This document shows, one piece after another, positions 1 through 6,479 of a stretch of 8,363 nt of DNA. The stretch comes from Cyclobacteriaceae bacterium (GTDB taxonomy: Bacteria > Bacteroidota > Bacteroidia > Cytophagales > Cyclobacteriaceae), in assembly GCA_028279155.1 (NCBI GenBank), contig JANQST010000088.1, positions 1 through 8,363 of the forward strand, in the 5' to 3' direction. Made by a program: the position numbers and the translations under genes. The notes below the pieces were generated by a model that worked only from the letters and a program-made list of their open reading frames with translations, had not been told where the DNA came from and made no database searches. How positions within the stretch are numbered: the stretch's first letter is position 1; the number at the start of each line of letters is the position of its first letter.

Positions 1-215
1 TTTCCAGCATACACATTTCCTACAGCAAGATTGCCCGGTACGTCCAATTTGTTTTTCGGTGATGGTACGCCAAGGCCAATATTCTTATCTTCCACGATAA
101 GTCCATCGTCAATCATATTGAGGCTAGAATCAATCAGTTGGTGAAACTGGTCAGAACTAGGTGTGTCTCCTGTTTCAAAGAATCTTTTCAATATTTCGCG
201 ACTGCTTTTTGGCAC
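1..215 (-). CDS. Partial fifth fibre gene with the shared docking module, GTG start
   Basis: Only the first 71 codons lie in the window. An in-frame TGA at 234-236 blocks extension upstream, and the only start codon between it and the conserved block is GTG at 213-215; a nearby ATG (235-237) runs into a stop after two codons. Starting at GTG gives MPKSSREILKRFFETGDTPS, which aligns without gaps to the other four members: R6, K10, FETGDTP at 13-19, S21, F24, LIDS at 27-30, then IGLGVPSPKNKLDV at 46-59 and a YAG at 69-71. The start closely resembles the collar protein (MPEKSREILKKYF). What follows the module (LamG, collar or something else) lies outside the window, so the head type is unknown. 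It is the last visible member of the tandem array and the only one with a non-ATG start. Confidence 0.88.
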   Translation of the reverse strand, partial: MPKSSREILKRFFETGDTPSSDQFHQLIDSSLNMIDDGLIVEDKNIGLGVPSPKNKLDVPGNLAVGNVYAG

Positions 216-241
216 TTTATTGAATTTATTAAATCATTCTA

Positions 242-1951
242 TTACTTTACTCCAATCCACATGACGCTGAGCGTACTCCACACTCCGTTATCCATGGAAT
301 TTATGGTGCTTGGGTTTGCATCAATCGTTATTTGATCTCCAGCATCAACTTTCCAATACAAATGGCCATGAACCTGTTGCCACAGGCTTACACCGGCTGC
401 AAGAGAATAAATAATTGCATTGCCATTGATCAAAATTCTTATTGTTGAATAAGCGGTCGTGTAGATCACGTCAAAATTCGCTGTGATAGCTACGATTCCT
501 GTCTTGGTTACTTTTAGCGCCCCATTTTCTTGCATCTCGAAAAGATCTGAATCGGAATTTTGTTTAATATTCGTATACTTCAAGTTTCTATGTTGACTTG
601 AGGTTGAACCCATAAAGTCTTCACTGTTGGTTAGCTGAGCTGTAAATACCTCGACTCCCAATAAATTATTAGCTGTAATATCCCCGATAACATGAAGCGC
701 CGTTTGAGGTGTCGAAGTTCCAATCCCTACACTTCCTGAATCAAAGTGAATATTGTTACCTTTCTGCCCCCACAAGAAGCGAGTAGAACCTCCCTCAGAA
801 GTATTCGTTAGTGGGAGTTCATTTCCATCGCCATCTTTAAAATACAACGTATTTACTTCTCTACTATCATGAGAATCTTCGTCAACCGTACCCTTAAAAA
901 TTCCATTAAGCTCGTTGCCTGAATAGTCTTTAATGGTTGGAAGATTATCAGTTTCACTGATGCGCCAATAGGCAACCAGATTGGGCTGATACTTCAATCG
1001 TAGGTCTGTTCTTCGCCCGTTTTCAAAGAGTTTCTTTACATCCCAGCTCGACAATGGTTGGTCAAGGATAGAAATTTCATCGATGAATCCCTTGACAAAA
1101 AGTGCGGGGTCATCATCCCAAAATCTTCTACCGATATAGATCGGTTCGCCTGTTGCTCCATTAAGAAATTGATTGCCTGTTTGAGCATCTCCATTGGTAT
1201 ACGTTACATTTTGTTCAATACCATCAACATATACTTTGGTGAAATTTTCACCAACCGTCACAACGATATGGTACCATTGATTTTGTGTAAAAAAATCAAC
1301 ACCCCTACGCAGATAAGATGCTGAGTGAGGGCTTTTATTCTTATATGCTACCGTGACTAGACTTTCATCGTTAAAGCCATCAGTCCATTCACCGATACCG
1401 ATTTGAAAGTGAGGGCCATTGCCTTGCCAAATCAGCTGTTGTGGTTTCAAATCGCTATTGAACGGCCTATACCACATGCTCATTGTCCCCTGCTTGAGGT
1501 TCTCAAGAACTTCTAGATTTTGATTGATCTCAATGAAATTGTCTGATCCATTGAAAAGAATGCTTGTGATTTTTTCTTTTTTGACAAACAGCTTACCGTA
1601 CCCTTCAGTAGGAGAAGGAGACCCTTCTTGCACTTCTAAGCTAACCGCACCATCAATGGTCAATCGTTCATCGGCCTTTTCAGTACCAAAAGACACATTA
1701 CCCTCAACGAAAAGGCCATTTGCTGGCACCACGGTTTTGCCAGCCAAATTGGAGCCAATCGAAACACTTCCTCCAACATCCAATTTGTTTGTCGGGTTTT
1801 CTACACCTAAACCAATCTTTGAATTGCTAACACTAATATCATCCTCCAATAGGTTGATTGAAGAATCTATCAAGTCTTCAAAATCCCTTGACGTAGGGGT
1901 ATCCCCAGTTTCAAAGTATTTTTTCAATTCTGATCGGTTTTGTGTTGCCAT
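242..1951 (-). CDS. LamG-domain fibre protein with jelly-roll-like C-terminal head
   Basis: 569 residues, ATG 1951 to TAA 242-244. Residues 1-40 are the shared docking module (MATQNRSELK, FETGDTP, LIDS). Residues 46-105 are two beta repeats (IGLGVENPTNKLDV, VSFGTEKADERLTI). Residues 128-310 are a LamG-type domain closely matching the 618-residue neighbour: ILFNGSDNFIEI, GTMSMWYRP, QQLIW, WYHIVVTVG, VYVDGIEQ, GFIDEISILDQPLS. LVAYWRISET (325-334) and DYSGNELNG (342-350) form the trailing segment. The linker LYFKDGDGNELPL, FLWGQKGN, SVGIGTSTPQTALHV (369-421) leads to a head of about 140 residues. Its last 90 residues alternate hydrophobic strands (GIVAITANFDV, STIRILINGNAI, VDAGDQITI, STLSVMWIG), which fits a C1q/TNF-like or BclA-like jelly roll, weaker than in the 555-residue protein. 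Likely role: receptor-binding tail fibre. The next fibre gene starts 26 bp downstream. Confidence 0.92.
   Translation of the reverse strand: MATQNRSELKKYFETGDTPTSRDFEDLIDSSINLLEDDISVSNSKIGLGVENPTNKLDVGGSVSIGSNLAGKTVVPANGLFVEGNVSFGTEKADERLTIDGAVSLEVQEGSPSPTEGYGKLFVKKEKITSILFNGSDNFIEINQNLEVLENLKQGTMSMWYRPFNSDLKPQQLIWQGNGPHFQIGIGEWTDGFNDESLVTVAYKNKSPHSASYLRRGVDFFTQNQWYHIVVTVGENFTKVYVDGIEQNVTYTNGDAQTGNQFLNGATGEPIYIGRRFWDDDPALFVKGFIDEISILDQPLSSWDVKKLFENGRRTDLRLKYQPNLVAYWRISETDNLPTIKDYSGNELNGIFKGTVDEDSHDSREVNTLYFKDGDGNELPLTNTSEGGSTRFLWGQKGNNIHFDSGSVGIGTSTPQTALHVIGDITANNLLGVEVFTAQLTNSEDFMGSTSSQHRNLKYTNIKQNSDSDLFEMQENGALKVTKTGIVAITANFDVIYTTAYSTIRILINGNAIIYSLAAGVSLWQQVHGHLYWKVDAGDQITIDANPSTINSMDNGVWSTLSVMWIGVK
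1892..1951 (-). repeat. Near-identical 5' end shared with 3601-3660
   Basis: The first 60 bases of this gene and of the gene starting at 3660 align without gaps and differ, by my hand count, at 7 positions (about 88% identity). Both encode MATQNRSELK, then K or Q, then YFETGDTPTS. Similarity drops at the DNA level further into the genes. The block marks a fairly recent duplication or gene conversion and is a possible recombination site between neighbouring fibre genes. Confidence 0.8.
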
Positions 1952-1992
1952 TGTCTCTTGGTTGAGCTTCTATTTTCTACTACCTCATCAAA
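1952..1992 (-). other. 41-bp gap between two fibre genes
   Basis: This is the longest non-coding gap in the window. The coding strand shows no hairpin with a T-run, no AGGAGG-like site and no clear Bacteroidota promoter (TTG with TAnnTTTG). It looks like a simple spacer within one transcript. Confidence 0.5.
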
Positions 1993-3660
1993 TTATAATC
2001 TATATCCACTTAAATAATAGTGTCGTAAGTACCGTTTTACACCACTATCAGAAGACACGTAAGTGTCAATGAAATCACCGTTTTCCATAGAACATATGAC
2101 ACTACAAGAGGCTGTGGCTCTCTTTCCGTCTCCTTCTCCAGTCCAAGCTGATACTTTAGTAATTCCATTAAGTCTTATATTAATATTAATATCATCGGCA
2201 CTTGCCGCATGAGCATATGCATCTCTCGTAAAAGAAACGGTAAAAAAATATAGTCCATGAACGGGTGCAGTAAACCGCTTACCATCCCAACAACTTCCAG
2301 CATTGGTGATTGTCTGAGAATAACTTAGAAGAGCATCTGAGCCGCTAGAGATATGTTTGTCTCCATGGGCAGAAAATGCAATCTCTTTTTTGGTTATAAA
2401 TCCATTTACATCCAGATGAGTGGTTGGGTTGGGCGTTCCAATTCCAACATTTCCAGTATCGTAAAAAATATCCGGTCCGTTCTGGTTCCATAGTGATCCG
2501 GTGGTTCCAGCACCTACAGCACCACTACCACCCAATATCTGATCATTTCCATTGCCATCAACAAAATGAAGTGCTTTAACTGTCTCTACATGAAAATCTG
2601 TATTGTGTAGAACACCTTTTCTACTTGTATCGATCTGGTCATGGATATTGGAGTTGCTTAGCTGATCACTCTCGACCATCCGCCAGTAGCTTTTTATTCC
2701 ACTTCCATACTTGTCCTGCAAATTAATTCCTCTACCCGCAAGAAAAATATTCCTGATTTCTTCCTGACTTAGTGCTCTATTCCATAGCGCTACTTCATCG
2801 ATCGATCCTTTTAACCAATAATTACCCCCAATGTTGCTATTGCTCGAATAGGCTCCAATTCTCCAACTGTTGTTCCAGGGTATGGCACTGTCATTTACAG
2901 GGTTTCCTAGAGTAGGTTGATCGGACACCATTTTCCCATCAAGAAAAACCATGAGTTTGTTGCCTTTTCGTGACAATACTGTATGGTGCCAGTCTCCAAA
3001 AATTCTTCCTACATTTTCCTGGAAAGAAGAACTTTGACCAGAACTCCAAAGTGAAAAATGTCCTATAACTGCTGTTCCATTTCCAACATCATCAATTAGT
3101 AGGCCGCAGCTTTTGGCCAACTCCGAACCATCTCCACGAAGATCAACTAAATAGTGTCTGGATTGTGTACCAGGTAGTACCTTAAACCAGAGGCAAATCG
3201 TAAAATCAAATACTTCGGCAATTCCAAGTGAGGGCATGCTGATGTAACTGCTTTCTCCATTAAACTCTGCACTTACCAACTTATCTTCTTTAACATACAA
3301 TTTTCCGAAATTCGGAGTTGCGCCCGGAGAGGTATCCAATTCCTTCAAGCTAATGGCTCCATCGATGGTCAGCTTTTCATTGGCCGCTGGTGTTCCTACA
3401 CCCAATTTTCCTTGAACTAATAAACCATTTTCTGGTGCAGACATTTCACCAGCATACTTTTCACCAATGACCCCTTCACCGAAAACATCCAATTTGTTTT
3501 TAGGATCTCCTGTACCAAGACCAATATTTCGGTTTTTTACAAAAAAATCGTCGTCCAACTTATTGATGGTAGAATCAATAAGGCTAGCAAAATCAGCGGA
3601 GGTAGGAGTATCTCCAGTTTCAAAATATTGTTTTAATTCTGATCGATTTTGTGTTGCCAT
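1993..3660 (-). CDS. LamG-domain fibre protein with C1q-like C-terminal head
   Basis: 555 residues from ATG 3660. A TTG at 3690 in the same frame was rejected because the paralogue at 1951 begins with the same MATQNRSELK. Residues 1-40 are the shared docking module; 46-102 are two beta repeats (IGLGTGDPKNKLDV, LGVGTPAANEKLTI). Residues 128-310 are a well-formed LamG domain: EFNGESSYISM, FTICLWFK, GDWHHTVLSRKGNKLMVFLDGK, GSIDEVALWNRALSQEEI. SYWRM (324-328) echoes the trailing LamG segment of the paralogues. After the NVGIGTPNPTTHLDVNGFI linker, residues 426-555 look like a C1q globular head: AFSA at the start, then N-x-G-x-x-W-D, F-T-A-P-V-H-G-L-Y-F-F, and a terminal YYLSGYRL. C1q/TNF heads form trimers and bind ligands at the tip, which suits a fibre end. 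The gene sits 26 bp after the small 69-residue gene and 41 bp before the next fibre gene. Confidence 0.93.
   Translation of the reverse strand: MATQNRSELKQYFETGDTPTSADFASLIDSTINKLDDDFFVKNRNIGLGTGDPKNKLDVFGEGVIGEKYAGEMSAPENGLLVQGKLGVGTPAANEKLTIDGAISLKELDTSPGATPNFGKLYVKEDKLVSAEFNGESSYISMPSLGIAEVFDFTICLWFKVLPGTQSRHYLVDLRGDGSELAKSCGLLIDDVGNGTAVIGHFSLWSSGQSSSFQENVGRIFGDWHHTVLSRKGNKLMVFLDGKMVSDQPTLGNPVNDSAIPWNNSWRIGAYSSNSNIGGNYWLKGSIDEVALWNRALSQEEIRNIFLAGRGINLQDKYGSGIKSYWRMVESDQLSNSNIHDQIDTSRKGVLHNTDFHVETVKALHFVDGNGNDQILGGSGAVGAGTTGSLWNQNGPDIFYDTGNVGIGTPNPTTHLDVNGFITKKEIAFSAHGDKHISSGSDALLSYSQTITNAGSCWDGKRFTAPVHGLYFFTVSFTRDAYAHAASADDININIRLNGITKVSAWTGEGDGKRATASCSVICSMENGDFIDTYVSSDSGVKRYLRHYYLSGYRL
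3601..3660 (-). repeat. Near-identical 5' end shared with 1892-1951
   Basis: Partner copy of the block at 1892-1951, at the start of the 555-residue fibre gene. The two copies lie in direct orientation about 1.7 kb apart. Recombination between them would delete one LamG fibre gene or swap its head while keeping the docking module in frame. Confidence 0.8.
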
Positions 3661-3686
3661 GACTTGTGGATTGATCTGTTTTTCAA

Positions 3687-3896
3687 TCAACTAACTAGTT
3701 GTCCATTCTTTTCTGCCTTTTTTGATTGGCCATTTTTCTTTGGTGTATCTGAAACGTTTTCAGACTCAATCTGCTGTGCAGCTTGTTGTTGCAGTGATTG
3801 GATCAATTGAAAAACCTGCTTATAAGGTTGATCTCCCAATGCATTTAGAATTAGGTTCGTTTCGTCAAGTGTGAGTTGTAATTTTATTGGGTTCAT
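3687..3896 (-). CDS. Small phage-type structural-region protein (69 residues)
   Basis: ATG at 3896, TGA at 3687-3689. An in-frame GTG at 3992 would add 32 residues but would overlap the end of the 618-residue gene, and those residues look like out-of-frame translation, so it was rejected. The core, residues 4-43, is helical: IKLQLTLDETNLILNALG then PYKQVFQLIQSLQQQAAQQI. From memory, the pattern LTLDExNLILNALGxxPYxQV, followed by a Gln-rich helix, recurs in small proteins of tailed-phage structural regions, including cyanophages; no function is established that I know of. Residues 44-69 are polar and Lys-rich with a KKNGQ/EKNGQ repeat, probably disordered. Its place between two LamG fibre genes suggests a helper or small structural subunit of fibre assembly; this is inference. 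Confidence 0.88.
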   Translation of the reverse strand: MNPIKLQLTLDETNLILNALGDQPYKQVFQLIQSLQQQAAQQIESENVSDTPKKNGQSKKAEKNGQLVS

Positions 3897-3913
3897 AATT
3901 TTTAGTTTTATTC
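3897..3913 (-). promoter_or_regulatory. A-rich leader without Shine-Dalgarno that supports the ATG start at 3896
   Basis: The 17 bp between the upstream TAA (3914-3916) and the ATG at 3896 read, on the coding strand, as a purine-poor but A-rich stretch ending in AAAAATT. There is no AGGAGG-like element. A-rich, SD-less leaders are the usual pattern for Bacteroidota. The leader supports the short 69-residue reading over a GTG at 3992 that would lie inside the upstream gene. Confidence 0.5.
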
Positions 3914-5770
3914 TTAATAATTTCCAGAGGCATGCCGTATGGCTAAAGCCTCTATTTCGAATCCATTTCCCGGTGTTGGGTTTGTAAACCACGCAGAAGC
4001 TGAGAAGCCCATGTAATAGATCGAATGGGCGCTTGATGAGGCCTTTAGCTTTATCACCACATACCCATCACTGCTGACATATTGCGAAATGGAAACTCCA
4101 GGGGTATGATTGTAGGAATTAGTTCTAATAATTGGATTGTTTGCTATCTCAGATGCTACAGTTCCATAATTTGCTCCAGAGTAATGATTGTGCGTATACC
4201 CAACTACCTCTGAATTGATTGAGTGAGAATCACCGTAATTGTACCCCTCAACCAATATCCGATACATGATGTGTGTTCTGATTCTCATGTTCGTCTTTAT
4301 ATGAACTGGCTCGTTGCTAAGAGATGTCGTGTACCAAGTCACAAAATCTCGTTGTACTTGATTTTTTTGTGTCGAAAGCCTCTTGTTTATGTAAACACTG
4401 CCATTTTCATAATAAATGTCATTGCCCTTCCTTCCCCAAAGTGATTGCGTTGATTTCTCTGCAAAGGATCCTGAAAGAGGAACTTCGTTGCCAGAACTGT
4501 CTTTGAAATACAGACTACTAACATTTCTAACTTGAAGCGTATTATTGCTTATATCTTCTGAAGACTCCTCATTAACAATTGTCCCTTTTAGAGTCGCATT
4601 CAAATTGTTTCTTGAAAAATCAGAAACTTCCGGTAAGCCTCGTGACTCCCCCATACGCCAATAGGCAACTAGCGACGTTTCGTGATCTATCCTTAAATCA
4701 AATTTTCTTTCCTTCTCAAACAGTTCTTTGATATACCAACCGGATAAAGGCTGATCTAGTATGGCAATTTCATCAAGGTATCCTGAAATGAAGTTTTGCG
4801 CATTACCTTCATGATTTCGCTTACCAATAACCAATGGATCAACACTGTCAGTGTTTTGATCAAAGAAAATATTACCTGTATCAGGTCGGCCTGAAGTGTA
4901 GGTAAGCTCTTGCTCTATTCCATCGATAAACAGCTTATTGAAATTAGTTCCTACAACCAGAGCAATGTGGTACCATCGGTTTTCAGTGAAGAAATCGTGT
5001 CCTCGTTGAACATAGAAACTTAGCTCAGGACCACCTTCCTTAGAGATCCCCACCATTAGACATTCGTCTTCATAACCTGAAGTCCATGGTCCAATTCCCA
5101 TCTGAAAGTTTAATTCGGGGCCCCGCCAAATGAGTTGTTGTATTCTGGCTTCTTCATCCGATGGTCGATACCACAAACTAATCGTTCCTGTCTTAAGAGA
5201 ATTAAGTCGGTCGAGATCGTGGTTCAATTCCAGGTAGTTATCCTCCCCGTTGAAAAGGACACTGCTCACGATTTCTTTTTTGACAAAGAGTTTGCCGAAT
5301 CCGTCGCTTACAGAAGGAGAACCTTCTTGCTCACCAAGACTTAGCGCTCCATCTACAGTAAGCTTCTCATTATCTAAGGAGGTACCAATCGCAAGGTTTC
5401 CTTCTATCGTAAGTCCATTCTTAGGAGCTTCAACATTTCCAGCATAGGTTGCTCCGATTACACCTGAGCCAGATAGGTCCAGCTTGTTTTTAGGATTAGT
5501 GGTGCCAACCCCAAGGTTTCCCTCAATGGAGAGGTTGTTTTCTCCTATTTCTTCCTTTCCTACATATGTAGAACCTACAGTTAATGACCCAGCTACTTCA
5601 AGTTTATTCTTGGGATCCTTCGTGCCCAATCCAACTTTCTGGTTGTGTACAAAAATTCCGTCATCCAATTTGTTGATTGAAGAATCAATTAGACTGGCGA
5701 AATCTCCAGAAGTTGGCGTATCCCCTGTCTCAAAGTAGTTTTTGATTTCTGCTCTAGGTTTTTCTTCCAT
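3914..5770 (-). CDS. LamG-domain fibre protein with three N-terminal repeats and an unassigned C-terminal head
   Basis: 618 residues starting at ATG 5770, whose A overlaps the upstream stop. Residues 1-40 are the shared module (FETGDTP 13-19, LIDS 27-30). Residues 45-142 carry three beta repeats: VGLGTKDPKNKLEV, LGVGTTNPKNKLDL and LAIGTSLDNEKLTV. The first two are a 40-residue duplication absent from its paralogues. Residues 166-350 resemble a LamG/concanavalin-like domain: VLFNGEDNYLEL, GTISLWYRP, the WYHIALVVG strand, LFIDGIEQ, GYLDEIAILDQPLSG. LVAYWRMGES (367-376) and DFSRNNLNA (384-392) form a trailing LamG-like segment. A linker (417-460, LYFKDSSGNEVPL and SLWGRKGNDIYY) leads to a head (about 470-618) rich in Y, N, S and H, with MYRILVEGYNYG and MGFSASAWF; I cannot assign it to a named family. 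It is most similar to the 569-residue protein at 242-1951 through the LamG part but not in the head. Likely role: a carbohydrate or surface-receptor-binding tail fibre. Confidence 0.92.
   Translation of the reverse strand: MEEKPRAEIKNYFETGDTPTSGDFASLIDSSINKLDDGIFVHNQKVGLGTKDPKNKLEVAGSLTVGSTYVGKEEIGENNLSIEGNLGVGTTNPKNKLDLSGSGVIGATYAGNVEAPKNGLTIEGNLAIGTSLDNEKLTVDGALSLGEQEGSPSVSDGFGKLFVKKEIVSSVLFNGEDNYLELNHDLDRLNSLKTGTISLWYRPSDEEARIQQLIWRGPELNFQMGIGPWTSGYEDECLMVGISKEGGPELSFYVQRGHDFFTENRWYHIALVVGTNFNKLFIDGIEQELTYTSGRPDTGNIFFDQNTDSVDPLVIGKRNHEGNAQNFISGYLDEIAILDQPLSGWYIKELFEKERKFDLRIDHETSLVAYWRMGESRGLPEVSDFSRNNLNATLKGTIVNEESSEDISNNTLQVRNVSSLYFKDSSGNEVPLSGSFAEKSTQSLWGRKGNDIYYENGSVYINKRLSTQKNQVQRDFVTWYTTSLSNEPVHIKTNMRIRTHIMYRILVEGYNYGDSHSINSEVVGYTHNHYSGANYGTVASEIANNPIIRTNSYNHTPGVSISQYVSSDGYVVIKLKASSSAHSIYYMGFSASAWFTNPTPGNGFEIEALAIRHASGNY
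5396..5635 (-). repeat. 120-bp in-frame tandem duplication inside the 618-residue fibre gene
   Basis: Two adjacent 120-bp units (5516-5635 and 5396-5515) encode residues 46-85 and 86-125. Both read VGxGTxxPKNKL, then V or L, S, G, then an IG or VG, a Y-G pair, a variable loop, and N-L-IEGN at the end. The collar, 555-residue and 569-residue paralogues have only one such unit here before the EKLT or ERLT repeat. The copies have diverged clearly, so the duplication is not recent. Confidence 0.8.
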
Positions 5771-6477
5771 TACTTTCTGCCGGTTTTGATATCCCTTTCA
5801 ATCTCCACCTGTCTGTTCTTTATGAGTTCTTTCAAATCTGCAAACTCACTTTTGATGCTCTCAATTGTTTCTTGCATCTGGTTAAAGACTTTCTCTCGCT
5901 CATCATTCTCTGGTTGACCATCTTTTATCCAGGACAAATAATTCTTGGTGATCTTCATTTCATAGCCCGGATTGTATTCTAAAGAAATCAGGTAATCTAT
6001 TCGTTTATTCATCTTTCCAGTAGCCCTTATGCATTGGTCAGAAGATACCAGCAAGTTCTTTTCTAGTAATTCATGAATTGAAATGGCAACAATCTCTCCA
6101 TCAATTAATTTCTCAAATGGTTCATCAAGATTAAGTGTGCCATCAGCTAACTGTTCATCCATCGTTTTCATCACCACTTTTTCCCCTCCTTCTTCTATGA
6201 TCATGCGATAGCGAGGATCGAGATCATTTTCAGAATTATGTGTTTCGCTTAACGAAGAATCAGGACCATTAACACCAATCTTTTCTGGTTCTGTAGAGGT
6301 TTGGTTTTCCTGCATTCCTAAATCCAAATTGTGTGGTATTTCCTCGTTGGTTTCTATTATGTTCATTGTTTTTGAATCGTAGTGGAAATACACTTCAGTA
6401 CCACTTAAGCCTTGCGATGCTGGTGCGGTATTTATATGAAGAATGTCCTTTGTTTCTTTATGTGTTACTATGTACAT
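5770..6477 (-). CDS. Unrecognised 235-residue acidic protein with C-terminal coiled coil
   Basis: I do not recognise a family. It starts at ATG 6477, only 2 bp after the collar gene's TAA. Its own TAA shares one base with the next ATG (TAATG at 5768-5772), so translation is probably coupled. Residues 1-45 look like a small beta-rich domain (MYIVTHKETKDILHIN, then TEVYFHYDSKTMNIIE). Residues 50-88 are low-complexity, rich in N, S, T and E, and probably a flexible linker. Residues 89-185 are a mixed region with RMIIEEGGEK and LIDGEIVAISIHELLEKNLLV. Residues 190-232 are highly charged and helical with regularly spaced hydrophobics (VFNQMQETIESIKSEFADLK), a likely coiled coil. It lacks the FETGDTP module, signal peptide and membrane segments. 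Its position between fibre genes suggests an adaptor, assembly chaperone or minor tail component, but this is inference only. Confidence 0.85.
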   Translation of the reverse strand: MYIVTHKETKDILHINTAPASQGLSGTEVYFHYDSKTMNIIETNEEIPHNLDLGMQENQTSTEPEKIGVNGPDSSLSETHNSENDLDPRYRMIIEEGGEKVVMKTMDEQLADGTLNLDEPFEKLIDGEIVAISIHELLEKNLLVSSDQCIRATGKMNKRIDYLISLEYNPGYEMKITKNYLSWIKDGQPENDEREKVFNQMQETIESIKSEFADLKELIKNRQVEIERDIKTGRK

Positions 6478-6479
6478 AG

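Noticed and set aside
1952..1992. Internal promoter or terminator in the longest gap
   Set aside because: No hairpin with T-run and no clear -33/-7 pair; the other gaps are even shorter and equally featureless.
1524..2072. 182-residue plus-strand open frame
   Set aside because: It lies antisense to the docking module and repeats of the 569-residue fibre; its product is Ser/Pro/Leu-rich low-quality sequence, and similar antisense frames (for example 5484-5738 and 3467-3694) arise wherever the module is encoded.
3661..3690. TTG start at 3690 adding 10 residues to the 555-residue fibre
   Set aside because: All family members start with the module in the same register; the ATG at 3660 matches the paralogue's MATQNRSELK exactly.
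3687..3992. 101-residue version of the small protein with GTG start at 3992
   Set aside because: The extra 32 residues overlap the coding end of the 618-residue fibre and look like out-of-frame translation; the ATG at 3896 begins right at the conserved helical core.
3914..4405. Diversity-generating retroelement variable region in a fibre C-terminus
   Set aside because: No template repeat, reverse transcriptase or matching second copy of a fibre C-terminus is visible; the heads differ wholesale, not at scattered adenine-derived positions.
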